64,000 nt of DNA from an uncultured Tenacibaculum sp. (GCF_947495995.1 NZ_CANMAX010000004.1:62001-126000); one strand, 5' to 3'; shown: positions 42,813 to 53,000, counted from the stretch's first letter. Translations and numbers: made by a program. Notes: a model not told the origin generated them from the sequence alone.

Positions 42813-44732
42813 ATGAAGGCTAAATTAATCCTCGGGCTAATACTTTTATCTTTTATAAGTTACGCTCAAAAAAGTCCAGATCAATCTATCACGCTAGATA
42901 GTAAAATTGTAAATATTAATTTACATCAAATTACAGGTATTCCAGTAGTAACTACCAAAGGAGCTGTTTATGGAATAAATGGTGAAACAGGTGAAAAAAT
43001 CTGGGAATTTAAAGAAACAGGTCTTGTAAAAAGTTTAAATCAATTAGGGCAAGATCAAGGTTCTTCATTTACTGAAATTCCAAACTCACCTTATGGTAAA
43101 TTTAAAGAGACTGTGTTCAATATTAAATCTGGAAATAAAATTATTGACGACCAAAAAAACGCATTTAAAAGCATTATTGATACTAAATATATTTTTGGAA
43201 AAAAAGCAACATTATTCTTTGCGAAAGTAGAAAAAACAAAAGCAAAACTATTTTTAGTTGGTATCGAAAGTGATAATATACTTTGGGAGGCTACTATTGA
43301 ATCTAATAAGAAAATGATTAGCACCTTAACAGGGTTAGGAGGTATTGGTAATTTTATTCAGAACGAAGATAAAATAGCATTCACTACTGGAAAAACTGTT
43401 TTTCTTATGAATAAAGCAGATGGAAAAGTAATCTTAACTGAAAAATACAACGCAGGAAAATTATTTTTTACAGAAGATAACAAAGCTTTAATAGCTGTAG
43501 AGAATAAAAGTAGTTCATTAATTGGAGGGGCTATAAAAGCAGGGTTTACAATGGGATTATCTTTACTAGGAAAAAAAGTTATTGGTAAAGAACTATTAGC
43601 TTTTGATGTAAATACAGGTAAAGAAGTATGGAAGAAGCCAATAAAATTAGATGAAGGTTTTGTAGATTATCAATTTGTTGATCAAAAATTATTCGTAATT
43701 CACAAAGACGGTGCTAGCCTTTATGATCCAGCATCAGGAAAAGAAGTATGGAAAAAAGAGTTCAAAAGAAAGAAAGTGAAATATGCTGAGAAAACTCCTG
43801 AAGGATATATGGTGTACTACAAGAATAAAAAACATTTAGTAGACAATGTTGGAAAGAAAATTTGGAAAAGACCTGAAAAAGTAATTAAAAATGTTGATTT
43901 TGAAGTTGATGATGAAGAAGAGTTTACTTCTTTTGAATACGATCAAGGAGTACTTTTTGTAACACCATACAGAATTGAATACTTTAAAAAAGGTAAAGAA
44001 AAAAGAGAGTATAAAATTAGTTTAGATGAAGAAAGCGATAAGTTGGCTTACGATCAAAAAAATAAAAATCTAATTTTATTAAAAAAGAAAAAACTATATG
44101 TTTTAAATCCAGATAAAGGATTAGGAAAAGATCAAGTAAGAAAGATTAAGTTTGAAGAGCATGCAGCCATACATTCTGTAGAGGTTAGAAGTGATTCATA
44201 TTTTATGAATAGTAATTGGGAGTATGCTATAACTGATAATCAAGGAAATGTAACAAAGCAAGAGTATTTTAAACAACCAGGAGAAGGATTACGTCATTTG
44301 AAAAATGCTGGTGCTTTTGCTATTGGTGTTACAGGGAGTGTTACTAAAATGTCAGGAATGTATAATATGTCAACAGGAGCTGGTCTTGCAGGAACTGCTG
44401 CCTTTGTTGGAAAACGAAATCTAAGTAAAGAAGGAGAAAGAAGGTTTAATAAAGGGATGAATCAGTACTATACTGGCGCAGCTATGGAGAATGTTGCTAA
44501 TCTTTTATGGGACGATAAGCGTTACAGTGCATTTAAAGCAACTAAAAACAGCACGTTTTTTTATACTAAGAAAGACGGAAAAAAAGTATTACTTCAAATA
44601 AATAAAGACACTGGAGATATTATAGAAAGTTTTGAGTTTGGTGTGAATGAACCAAAATATAAATTAGATGAACCTTCAAAGAAAATATATTTCAGAAATG
44701 GAAGTGATTTAAAAATTTTCACATTTAATTAA
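42813..44732 (+). CDS. PQQ-like beta-propeller protein, secreted
   Basis: A 639-residue protein with signal peptide (cleavage after FISYAQ) and repeated beta-propeller blades of the PQQ-enzyme-like type: VYGINGETGEKIWEF, LAFDVNTGKEVWKKP, LYDPASGKEVWKKEF. Most of the chain (about 30-460) is propeller. A Gly-rich hydrophobic segment near residues 490-530 interrupts it. No catalytic residues of a dehydrogenase are seen. It may be a scaffold or a sensor in the periplasm; the substrate is unknown. Confidence 0.82.
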   Translation: MKAKLILGLILLSFISYAQKSPDQSITLDSKIVNINLHQITGIPVVTTKGAVYGINGETGEKIWEFKETGLVKSLNQLGQDQGSSFTEIPNSPYGKFKETVFNIKSGNKIIDDQKNAFKSIIDTKYIFGKKATLFFAKVEKTKAKLFLVGIESDNILWEATIESNKKMISTLTGLGGIGNFIQNEDKIAFTTGKTVFLMNKADGKVILTEKYNAGKLFFTEDNKALIAVENKSSSLIGGAIKAGFTMGLSLLGKKVIGKELLAFDVNTGKEVWKKPIKLDEGFVDYQFVDQKLFVIHKDGASLYDPASGKEVWKKEFKRKKVKYAEKTPEGYMVYYKNKKHLVDNVGKKIWKRPEKVIKNVDFEVDDEEEFTSFEYDQGVLFVTPYRIEYFKKGKEKREYKISLDEESDKLAYDQKNKNLILLKKKKLYVLNPDKGLGKDQVRKIKFEEHAAIHSVEVRSDSYFMNSNWEYAITDNQGNVTKQEYFKQPGEGLRHLKNAGAFAIGVTGSVTKMSGMYNMSTGAGLAGTAAFVGKRNLSKEGERRFNKGMNQYYTGAAMENVANLLWDDKRYSAFKATKNSTFFYTKKDGKKVLLQINKDTGDIIESFEFGVNEPKYKLDEPSKKIYFRNGSDLKIFTFN

Positions 44733-44740
44733 AATACGTT

Positions 44741-44768
44741 AAAACCATCGAAATTCGATGGTTTTTTT
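44741..44768 (+). terminator. Terminator of the beta-propeller gene
   Basis: AAAACCATCG (44741-44750) and CGATGGTTTT (44756-44765) enclose AAATT and continue into a T run. Confidence 0.88.
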
Positions 44769-44802
44769 ATAAAACGAGCTTATTTTTTTCTTAAAAAAGA
44801 AT

Positions 44803-44810
44803 TATTTTTG
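44803..44810 (+). promoter_or_regulatory. Putative -7 box for mdh
   Basis: TATTTTTG is an exact TAnnTTTG 41 bases before the mdh ATG. The -33 region is T-rich without a clear TTG. Confidence 0.4.
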
Positions 44811-44851
44811 CTCATCTTAGATTATTAATTTTCAACAAAAAAATATATAAA

Positions 44852-45778
44852 ATGAAAGTAACAGTTGTTGGAGCAGGTGCTGTAGGCGCAAGTTGTGCAG
44901 AGTACATTGCTATTAAAAATTTCGCTTCTGAAGTCGTATTAGTAGATATTAAAGAAGGTTTTGCTGAAGGTAAGGCAATGGACTTAATGCAAACTGCTTC
45001 TTTAAACGGATTTGATACTAAAATTGTAGGAACTACAGGAGATTACAGCAAAACTGCAGGTTCAGACATCTGTGTTATTACTTCTGGTATCGCTCGTAAG
45101 CCAGGTATGTCTCGTGATGAGTTATTAGGAATTAATGCAGGTATTGTAAAAACTGTTTCTGCTAGCTTAATCGAGCATTCTCCAAATACAATTATCATCG
45201 TAGTATCTAATCCAATGGATACTATGACATATTTAGTACACAAAACTACTGGATTACCAAAGAATAGAATTATTGGTATGGGTGGTGCTTTAGATTCTGC
45301 TCGTTTCAAGTATAGATTAGCAGAAGCTTTAGAAGCTCCAATTTCTGATGTAGACGGAATGGTAATCGGTGGTCACTCTGATAAAGGAATGGTGCCTTTA
45401 ACTCGTTTAGCTACTCGCAACTCAGTTCCTGTTTCTGAATTCTTATCTGAAGAAAGACTTGAGCAAGTAAAACAAGATACTAAAGTTGGTGGTGCTACAT
45501 TAACTGGTTTATTAGGAACTTCTGCTTGGTATGCACCAGGTGCTGCAGTTTCTGGTTTAGTTCAAGCTATTGCTTGCGATCAAAAGAAAATCTACCCATG
45601 TTCTGCTTTATTAGACGGAGAATACGGTTTATCTGATTTATGTATCGGTGTACCAGTTGTGTTAGGTAGAAACGGAATTGAAAGCATCGTAGAGATTAAC
45701 TTAAGTGATGCTGAAAAAGAGCACTTAGCTGCTTCTGCAGATGCAGTAAAAACTAACAATGCTAACTTAAACTTATAA
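44852..45778 (+). CDS. mdh: Malate dehydrogenase
   Basis: NAD-dependent conversion of malate and oxaloacetate in the TCA cycle. The 308-residue protein is of the LDH-like MDH type: Rossmann motif GAGAVGASCAEY at residues 7-18, acidic residue in VLVDIKEG selecting NAD, substrate Arg region around SNPMDTMTYL and the catalytic His175 in GGHSDKGMVP. It is monocistronic, between two strong terminators, and a good -7 box precedes it. Confidence 0.97.
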   Translation: MKVTVVGAGAVGASCAEYIAIKNFASEVVLVDIKEGFAEGKAMDLMQTASLNGFDTKIVGTTGDYSKTAGSDICVITSGIARKPGMSRDELLGINAGIVKTVSASLIEHSPNTIIIVVSNPMDTMTYLVHKTTGLPKNRIIGMGGALDSARFKYRLAEALEAPISDVDGMVIGGHSDKGMVPLTRLATRNSVPVSEFLSEERLEQVKQDTKVGGATLTGLLGTSAWYAPGAAVSGLVQAIACDQKKIYPCSALLDGEYGLSDLCIGVPVVLGRNGIESIVEINLSDAEKEHLAASADAVKTNNANLNL

Positions 45779-45800
45779 TCAAGTTTTAAGTGAAATAATA

Positions 45801-45831
45801 AAAAAAGCAATCTCATCGAGATTGCTTTTTT
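45801..45831 (+). terminator. Terminator of mdh
   Basis: AAAAAAGCAATCTC (45801-45814) and its complement (45818-45831) form a 14-bp stem with a 3-base loop, ending in six T. Confidence 0.9.
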
Positions 45832-45855
45832 GTTTTTATCTTAGTTGTAAAATAT

Positions 45856-46347
45856 TTGAAAGTGAGTGCAATTTATAGAAAAGTAAAATCAGAAGATAAT
45901 TCATATTTAGCAACAATAATTCGAAATATTATCGAAGAGTTCGATGCGCCTAGAACAGGAACAGTATATTCAGATGAATCTACCGATCATTTGTATGAAT
46001 TATTTGAAACACCAAATTCAATATTATGGGTAGCCGAAGTAGAAGGTGAACCTGTTGGTTGTTGTGGAATTTTTCCTACTGAAGGCTTAGATGAAGGATA
46101 CTGTGAATTAGTGAAATTTTATATTTCAAGTTCGGTAAGAGGCAGAGGGATAGGAAAAGATTTAATGTTGAAAAGCATTGATTCTGCAAAAGAAATGGGG
46201 TATGAGAATGTATACTTAGAGAGCTTACCACATTTTTCTAAAGCCATAGCGATGTATGAAGAATCAGGATTTAAAACATTAGATACTCAATTAGGTAATT
46301 CTGGACATTCAAGCTGTAATGTTTGGATGGTTAAAAACGTGAATTAA
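45856..46347 (+). CDS. GNAT family N-acetyltransferase
   Basis: A 163-residue Acetyltransf_1-type enzyme with the beta-strand segment WVAEVEGEPVGCCGIFP and the acetyl-CoA loop SVRGRGIGKDLM (motif A), then KEMGYENVYLESLPHFSKA. The start is TTG 45856 (KVSAIYRKVK), since no ATG is near; GTG 45862 is an alternative. The substrate is unknown. It lies only 25 bases after the mdh terminator. Confidence 0.88.
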   Translation: MKVSAIYRKVKSEDNSYLATIIRNIIEEFDAPRTGTVYSDESTDHLYELFETPNSILWVAEVEGEPVGCCGIFPTEGLDEGYCELVKFYISSSVRGRGIGKDLMLKSIDSAKEMGYENVYLESLPHFSKAIAMYEESGFKTLDTQLGNSGHSSCNVWMVKNVN

Positions 46348-46467
46348 AGCAGAAATGTGAAAGAAATGTTAAAGTCAAAAAGGTTTTGTAAGAACATAAA
46401 TGTATGTGCGTCTACATTGCCAGAGACGTATTTAAAGTTTCTTTTTCATAGTTTTTCATAGCAATTT
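46348..46467 (+). other. Non-coding stretch before a strong terminator, possible small RNA or long 3' end
   Basis: After the acetyltransferase stop there are 120 bases without a reading frame on the plus strand, containing a CGTCT/AGACG inverted repeat near 46413-46433, before a well-formed terminator at 46468. No promoter box is recognised, so an unusually long 3' untranslated region is the simplest reading. Confidence 0.3.
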
Positions 46468-46497
46468 CCCGCTTCTGTTTTGAAGCGGGTTTTTTTA
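46468..46497 (+). terminator. Plus-strand terminator 120 bases after the acetyltransferase gene
   Basis: CCCGCTTC (46468-46475) and GAAGCGGG (46482-46489) with a 6-base loop, then eight T. It has no A run on the left, so it acts on plus-strand transcription only. Confidence 0.88.
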
Positions 46498-47313
46498 TTT
46501 TTTATATTGATGAGGGTTTTCCCTAATCCCTTTTTTAAATAAAGTTCTAGCAAAATTTCTTGCCGAATTATCTATTCTCAATAATAAATCTTTTATTTTT
46601 TCTCCAGGTCTACCTCTAAAAGAAGTAACATGGAAAGTATCTGATGTGAGAACAGGAGTATCAGAAAAATAATAGTTAGAAACACAACATCTAGGTTTGT
46701 CAACTAAAACTTTACTAACAGAATGCCAAGAATTTTGGTGTGTAGCCATTACAACCAATCTATTAAACTTGCTTTCTATAACAATCGGATCGTTTTTAAG
46801 ACTATTAGGCCATAATTCTAAATTCCCGCCATTTTCAACTTTCCAATCAGGGGTTACATAATAAAGTAAATTTAAAACTCGCCAATTATTTCTATCCTTA
46901 TCGTGAGAATTATCTAAATGCGGATTTAAATAACCACCTTTATCCATTAAAGAAAGTCCGCCAGCATATAAGTGTGGATCAGCATATAAATTATCAAGCG
47001 TACAGATTTCAGAAATTATATTAATAATTCTTGGATCTTGAAAAGCATAAATAACTTCTTCTAATAATGAATCGTATTTGTTCATTTGAAATGCAACAAA
47101 CTTAAATTCTCTTAAATCTTTTCTTTTTACAGATTGATCTTTAGATGGAAAAACACGATGAATATCCTTAGCTAAATTTTCAGGTAAAAGATTATCGATA
47201 TAGAAAAAACCTATTTTATCTTTTGATGCTTGAAATTGCTTCTTTAATGAAGTTTTTTCTGCATTTAATTGATTAAAAATAATAGTTGCTATGGTTTCTT
47301 TTTTGTACTCCAT
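46495..47313 (-). CDS. 2OG-Fe(II) oxygenase (prolyl-4-hydroxylase-like)
   Basis: About 272 residues from the internal ATG 47313 (ATG 47322 would add three). The iron ligands are visible: HxD in NPHLDNS (near 132-134) and the distal His in NSWHSVSKV (near 197), followed by the 2-oxoglutarate Arg in KPRCCVSNYYF. The N-terminal region (GFFYIDNLLPENLAKDI) and the Pro/Arg-rich end suit a P4H-like fold. It hydroxylates an unknown substrate. It overlaps the end of the upstream GT2 gene, so it belongs to a glycan-related operon and may modify a sugar or a small molecule there. Confidence 0.85.
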   Translation of the reverse strand: MEYKKETIATIIFNQLNAEKTSLKKQFQASKDKIGFFYIDNLLPENLAKDIHRVFPSKDQSVKRKDLREFKFVAFQMNKYDSLLEEVIYAFQDPRIINIISEICTLDNLYADPHLYAGGLSLMDKGGYLNPHLDNSHDKDRNNWRVLNLLYYVTPDWKVENGGNLELWPNSLKNDPIVIESKFNRLVVMATHQNSWHSVSKVLVDKPRCCVSNYYFSDTPVLTSDTFHVTSFRGRPGEKIKDLLLRIDNSARNFARTLFKKGIRENPHQYKK

Positions 47314-48044
47314 GTCAAACAATATTTAATAAATACTAATAAATAGAAGAAAGGGTAAAAGATGTAAGAACTAGAATCACTTTTTAATAGCGCTTCTTCT
47401 TTATAAATACTCCAATTTCCTGTTTTAGATACACCAGAAGATAAACATTCTGCAATACAAAGATCTGTAATTGTATAGCTTTCTTTGGATTTGTATAAGG
47501 CTATATTTAAATGGTAATCAGATAGAATTTTATATTTTAAATTATATTGTCTATCGTAAAATAATTCTTTGTTAAAAAGTGTTCCTTGATGATGAACAGC
47601 ATTTCTTATCCAGATTTTCCAATCCCATGAAGGATGTTTGTAGATTTTTTTCTGATTATATATAAATGGATAATAATCTTTAACTTTATATTTAATTTTT
47701 CCAAAAATTAATTTCACTTTTTTTTCAAAATAAGCACTAAGAGTATCTAAAACATAATTGTTATAAAACCGATCATCTGCTCCCATAAAATATAACCATT
47801 CTCCATTAGCCAAATTAATACCTTTATTCATAGCGTCGTATATTCCCTTATCTTTCTCAGATATAAAATGAAATCTAGAAGGTAAAGTTTTTAAAAACTC
47901 TATCGTTCCGTCAGTAGAAGCACCATCAATTATCCAAACTTCAAAATTAGTGTAGCTTTGCGCTTGTATGCTTAGCAAACATTGTTTTAACTTCTTTAAG
48001 TTATTAAACGTTGGAATAATTATGGAAACAGTAGGGTTTATGAT
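47289..48044 (-). CDS. Family 2 glycosyltransferase with a non-canonical start codon
   Basis: The GT-A fold is clear (SIIIPTFNN, then WIIDGASTDGTIEFL with nucleotide-binding Asp, EKDKGIYDAMNKGI, and MGADDRF with the DxD-like metal motif). The frame is open upstream to a TAA at 48048-48050, and the first beta strand begins right after it, yet no ATG, GTG or TTG lies there: only ATC 48044 or ATA 48041. A TTG at 47978 would remove the nucleotide-binding strand and is unlikely. The region from 48047 is in the same frame as the upstream glycosyltransferase. Probably a rare start codon, coupled termination-reinitiation, or a sequencing error. Transferase specificity unknown. Confidence 0.72.
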   Translation of the reverse strand: MINPTVSIIIPTFNNLKKLKQCLLSIQAQSYTNFEVWIIDGASTDGTIEFLKTLPSRFHFISEKDKGIYDAMNKGINLANGEWLYFMGADDRFYNNYVLDTLSAYFEKKVKLIFGKIKYKVKDYYPFIYNQKKIYKHPSWDWKIWIRNAVHHQGTLFNKELFYDRQYNLKYKILSDYHLNIALYKSKESYTITDLCIAECLSSGVSKTGNWSIYKEEALLKSDSSSYIFYPFFYLLVFIKYCLTWSTKKKP

Positions 48045-48047
48045 CTT

Positions 48048-49148
48048 TTATGATTTAAAAAATTCACTTAATTTTAATTGTTCTTTTTCCCAACATAATT
48101 CTTTGCTAGCTTTACGTTGGTTATGCTTGATTTTATTATATAAATTCTGATCTTCTAAAATTCGTGTTATTGCTTTAGCTATAGTTTCAGGTTGATAAGA
48201 GTCTACAACAATACCAACTTTGTAGGAGTTTACAATATTAGAAATTTCTGGTAAATTTCCAGAGATTAAAGGTAGTTCAGCATGAATATAATCAAAAAGT
48301 TTATTGGGTAATGAAAATTCGAAACTTTTACCGAGTGGTTCTTCTAAAACCATACCAATATCAGCTTTTTTTGTGTAGTTTGGTAATTTTTCATGGGCTA
48401 TTCTACCTAAAAAATGAACTCTTGATTCTAGGTTTTCTGATTGAACAAAATTCCCTAATTCCTGTTCAACTTTTCCATAGCCAATAATAACTAAGTCAAC
48501 AGATGGGAGTAAGTGTAAAGCCTTAATCATAGGTTTAATTCCTCTACCAGGATTGAGTACACCTTGATATAAAATAACCTTGTTTTTTGTAGGAAAACTT
48601 ACTTTCTCTTCAATAATTTTTCTATTAAGTACAGGTAAATTTCTAATTAGCCCCATGTTGTTCTTATGTCGATCATTGTAGAACTTAACAATTGACTGAC
48701 TAACAGTGTAAGACTTTTTGATTTTTGGTAGAAAAAAAAATTCCAGCTTACGCCAAAAGCCTTGTACAAATTTACGGCCTTGTAATTCTGGTCCTTCAGA
48801 AAATAATTCATGACTATCGTATACTAATTCTGTGTTTCTTTTTAGAGAATTAGCAAAAAAACAAGCAGGTAATGTGTCTAAATCATTAGATAGTATGTAA
48901 GAATATTTACCGAAAAGTAAATAGAAGAATAATCGAATATTATATTCAGCGTAAAAAAGAAAGTTATTGTTAAACCAATGTTTTTTTCGAATTACTTTAT
49001 AAGGTCGATCAATTTCGATTGTATTAGGTAAAACTCTACCGTATACTAAAACATCAAAGTTGTTTTCTAAAAGAAAAGTACAAACTTTATGAACTCTTTG
49101 ATCTGTAGAAATATCGTTAGTAACAGCAACAAAAATCTTTTTTTTCAA
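48048..49148 (-). CDS. Glycosyltransferase, GT4 type
   Basis: A 366-residue GT-B glycosyltransferase. The N-terminal domain starts MKKKIFVAVTND (Rossmann), with SNDLDTLPACF near residue 88 and LVYDSHELFSEGPE; the C-terminal domain begins near VILYQGVLNPGRGI and holds the sugar-nucleotide segment with the E-x7-E-type end (FSLPNKLFDYIHAELPLISG). It transfers a sugar to a lipid or polysaccharide acceptor. It lies three bases after ftsE and its stop directly precedes the GT2 gene in the same frame. Confidence 0.88.
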   Translation of the reverse strand: MKKKIFVAVTNDISTDQRVHKVCTFLLENNFDVLVYGRVLPNTIEIDRPYKVIRKKHWFNNNFLFYAEYNIRLFFYLLFGKYSYILSNDLDTLPACFFANSLKRNTELVYDSHELFSEGPELQGRKFVQGFWRKLEFFFLPKIKKSYTVSQSIVKFYNDRHKNNMGLIRNLPVLNRKIIEEKVSFPTKNKVILYQGVLNPGRGIKPMIKALHLLPSVDLVIIGYGKVEQELGNFVQSENLESRVHFLGRIAHEKLPNYTKKADIGMVLEEPLGKSFEFSLPNKLFDYIHAELPLISGNLPEISNIVNSYKVGIVVDSYQPETIAKAITRILEDQNLYNKIKHNQRKASKELCWEKEQLKLSEFFKS

Positions 49149-49151
49149 TAA

Positions 49152-49868
49152 TTAAGTATTTTCATTTTCACTTTGGTTTTGTGGTGGTGGCATTTGCTGA
49201 ACAACCTCAAACAATTTACCTCCTTCACATTTAACAGTTTTCTGTTTAAATTTTACAATTAGTTGATAATCGTGAGTTGCCATAAAAATCGTTTTCCCAC
49301 TTTTATGAATTTCATTAAGTAACTCCATAACCTCTAAAGAAGTTCTAGGATCTAAATTACCAGTTGGCTCATCAGCTAAAATAAGTTCAGGATCGTTAAG
49401 CAAAGCTCGTGCAATAGCAACACGTTGTTGTTCACCACCAGAAAGTTCGAAAGTTTTTTTGTAATACTTTTCTTTCATACCAACTTTATCTAAAACTTCG
49501 TAAATTTTATCTTTACGCTCGTTTTTATCTTTCCAACCAGTTGCTTTTAGTACAAATTCAAGATTGTCAAAAACATTGCGATCATTTAATAACTTGAAAT
49601 CTTGAAAAACAATTCCTAGTTTTCTTCTTAAGAAGGGAATATCTTTTTCTTTCATTTTTTTCAAATCAAAGCCAACAATGCTACCCAATCCACGTTGTAA
49701 TCGAAGATCACCATATAAAGTTTTCAATAAACTACTTTTTCCACTACCAGTTTTACCAATCAAATAGTAAAAATCACCTTTATTTAAGGTGAAGTTAATT
49801 TTCGATAAAACCAGAATGTCTCTTTGGTAGATATCTGCATTTTCTAAATGCAGTATTGGCTCTTGCAT
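49152..49868 (-). CDS. ftsE: Cell-division ABC ATPase FtsE
   Basis: A 238-residue ABC ATPase. Walker A is GKTGSGKS at residues 38-45, the Q-loop is VFQDFKLL, the signature is [15 protein letters not shown] and Walker B is [13 protein letters not shown]. Length and sequence suit FtsE, which with FtsX links cytokinesis to peptidoglycan hydrolysis. No ftsX gene lies within the window next to it; in Bacteroidota ftsX is often elsewhere. It starts the minus-strand unit with the glycosyltransferases. An alternative is a LolD-like export ATPase. Confidence 0.88.
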   Translation of the reverse strand: MQEPILHLENADIYQRDILVLSKINFTLNKGDFYYLIGKTGSGKSSLLKTLYGDLRLQRGLGSIVGFDLKKMKEKDIPFLRRKLGIVFQDFKLLNDRNVFDNLEFVLKATGWKDKNERKDKIYEVLDKVGMKEKYYKKTFELSGGEQQRVAIARALLNDPELILADEPTGNLDPRTSLEVMELLNEIHKSGKTIFMATHDYQLIVKFKQKTVKCEGGKLFEVVQQMPPPQNQSENENT

Positions 49869-49884
49869 AAAAAGAAAGTTTTTA

Positions 49885-49892
49885 CAAATCTA
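49885..49892 (-). promoter_or_regulatory. Putative -7 box for the ftsE-glycosyltransferase operon
   Basis: The minus strand reads TAGATTTG, an exact TAnnTTTG, 16 bases before the ftsE ATG at 49868. No -33 TTG at standard spacing. Confidence 0.35.
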
Positions 49893-49922
49893 TTATTTAT
49901 TATCAATTTAAACCACTTTTTT

Positions 49923-49930
49923 TATTTTTG
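49923..49930 (+). promoter_or_regulatory. Putative -7 box for the TPR-barrel operon
   Basis: TATTTTTG is an exact TAnnTTTG 72 bases before the ATG of the 1001-residue TPR protein. It lies in the divergent spacer shared with ftsE and has no clear -33 TTG. Confidence 0.35.
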
Positions 49931-50002
49931 GCGATTATTGATCAAACAAAACAAAAAAAATAGCGTTATCTTACAGGGAACGGTATAAAGATAAATTCTA
50001 AC

Positions 50003-53000
50003 ATGAAATATAAATATTTATTTATAACACTCTGTTACTTTTTCAGTTTTTTAAGTGTAAATGCACAAAATACTGAGGTGCAAACAAATATCGATGCGAA
50101 ATTTCATAGAGCAATAACTTTATATAACAATAAAGCGTATTCTGGAGCACAACGGGTGTTTAAAGAAGTGTCTGAAAATACCTCAAAACACAATCTACAA
50201 ACTGATGCTGATTTTTATGATGCGATGTGTGCAATTAAATTAAATCAGACAGATGCAGATACAAAAGTGTTAGATTTTGTAAAAAAACATCCATATAGTA
50301 GTAAAAAAGAAAAAGCATTTTTAAATGTTGGAAATTACTATTTCGCAAACAGAAAAGCTTCTCATTCTTTAAAGTGGTATTCAAAAGTGAATCCAGCGCT
50401 TTTAAACACAGAAGAGAAAAAAGAATTAAACTATAAAATGGGATATGCGCTTTTAGTGTCAAATTATTTTGAAGATGCTAAGAAGAAGTTTGCAACATTA
50501 TTAGGAGATCCTAGATATGGAAATGATTCAAGATATTTTTACGGATATATAGCATATCGACAAGAAAACTATGGAGAGGCTGAAGATAATTTAGCGCAGT
50601 TGGCAGATAACGAAACGTATAAATCTGAAGCGAATTATTACTTATTAGATATGGCTTTTAAAAGCGGAAAGTTTGAAAAAGCAGCGCAGATAGGTGAGAA
50701 GATTTATCCGAACGCAAAAGAAAAGCAAAAATCAGATATCAGTAAAATTATAGGTGAAAGTTACTTTAACCTAAAACAATACGATAAAGCTGTTCCTTTT
50801 TTAAATCAGTACCAGGGGAAAAAAGGAAAGTGGACAAATACTGATTATTACTATTTAGGATACTCTTATTATAAATTAGAAGATTATGAAAGTGCAATCG
50901 GACAATTTAATAAGATTATTAACGGACAAAATAATGTGGCACAAAGTGCTTACTATCATTTAGGAGAATGTTATTTAAAAGCTGGAAAGAAAACAGAAGC
51001 TTTAAATGCATTCAAAAATGCCAGTGAAATGAATTTTGATCCTGTAATTACTGCAGATGCGGATTTAAACTATGCTAAATTGAGTTATGAAGAAGGAAAT
51101 CCGTACAAAAGTGTTCCAGATGTTTTAAAAGCTTATTTATCTAAATATCCACAATCACCAAATACACAGGAGATTTCAGGGTTATTAATCACATCATATT
51201 TAAATCAGCAAGATTATCAAGGTGCAATAGATTATTTAAAAGCTAATCAGAGTACAGAAAATAATGCTTTAGCAAACGAAGTTTCATTGTATAGAGGGAT
51301 TCAATTATTTAATGAGCAAAAGCTTAGTAAATCGTTACCTCATTTCTTAATTGCTACAGATGCTGTAAACGATACAATTAAAAATAAAGGTCATTATTGG
51401 TTAGGAGAAACGAATTACTTATTAGGAAACTATAAAGGAGCTGTTGAATCTTTTTCGGCAGTAAGTAGTGCGAATTTTGAAGAAGCCAAATATCTAAACT
51501 ATAACACAGCTTATGCATACTTTAAGCAAAAAGATTATGATAATGCTGCGACTTATTTTGAAGAGTTTTTAAAAGAAAATATAGATGAGAATGATTTAAA
51601 TGATGATGCTTCAAATCGTTTAGGTGATTCATATTATGCCACAAAACGTTATGGAAAAGCAATGCAAGCTTATGATAAAGTGATAAAAGAAGGTGGAGCA
51701 GGTTCAGATTATGCACAATATCAAAAAGCAATGAGTGATGGTTTAATAGGAGATAGTAGCGCAAAAATTAAAGACCTTAAAAAATTAATTCGAGATTTTC
51801 CATCATCGAATTTAAAAGACGATGCTTTATTTCAGTTAGGAACAACATATACAGCTAAAGGAAATACAGTTCAGGCTAAAAAAGCATACAATCAACTTTT
51901 AACAGAACACAGTCAGAGTGGATATGTGCCAACGGTATTACTTCGTCAAGGATTATTACAATACAACAAAGGAAAAAATAAAGAAGCTTTAACTAAGTTT
52001 AAAGAAGTTGTAGCCAAGTTTCCAGGATCTAATGAAGCTAAACAAGCTGTTGCGAGTGCAAGAAATGTTTACGTAGATATAGGAAAAGTAAATGAATATG
52101 CTGCTTGGGTAAAAACAATAGACTTTGTTAACGTGTCTAATAGTGATATTGATAATACTACATATGAAGCCGCTGAAAATAAATTTTTTGAAAATGATAA
52201 AGTAAGAGCGATAAGCGGATTCAAAGAGTATATTCAAAATTATCCAAACGGAATTCATGCGTTAAAAGCAAATTTCTATTTGGCTAAATTATATTTTGAC
52301 AGTTCAAAGAAGCAGAATGCAATTCCATATTATTCATTCGTAATAAACAAAGGAATAAATGAATTTTCTGAAGAAGCTCTAGCAAAATTAAGTCAGATTT
52401 ATTTAGAAAAAGAAAACTGGAAAAAGGCTATTCCTTTATTAGAACGTTTAGAGCAAGAAGGGAATATAGATCAGAATTTAATCTTTGCTCAAAGTAATTT
52501 GATGAAAGGATACTATGATAGAAAGGATTATACTAAAGCAGTTACTTATGCCGAGAAGGTATTAACTAACGGTAAAATAGATCAAGTAGTAGGAGAAGAT
52601 GCTCAAATTATTTTAGCTCGTTCTGCAATTAAAACGAACGATTTTACTACTGCTCAAGATTATTACAGTGCTTTAGATAATACTGCTACAGGAGAGTTAA
52701 AAGCAGAAACATTGTACTATAAAGCATTCTTTTTACATGAAGAAGAAGCTTACGAAAGTTCAAACGAAGAAGTACAAAACTTAATTGCAAACTATGCAAA
52801 GTATCAATACTGGGGAGTTAAAAGCTATATTATTATGGCGAAGAACTATTATAAACTTAAAGATGCTTACCAAGCTACTTATATTTTAGACAATGTCGTT
52901 AAAAACTTTACACAATTTAAAGATCTTAATGAAGAAGCCAAAAACGAGCTGAATAAGATTCGAAGTAAAGAAGCGAAAACAAATGAATCAATTAACTCTA

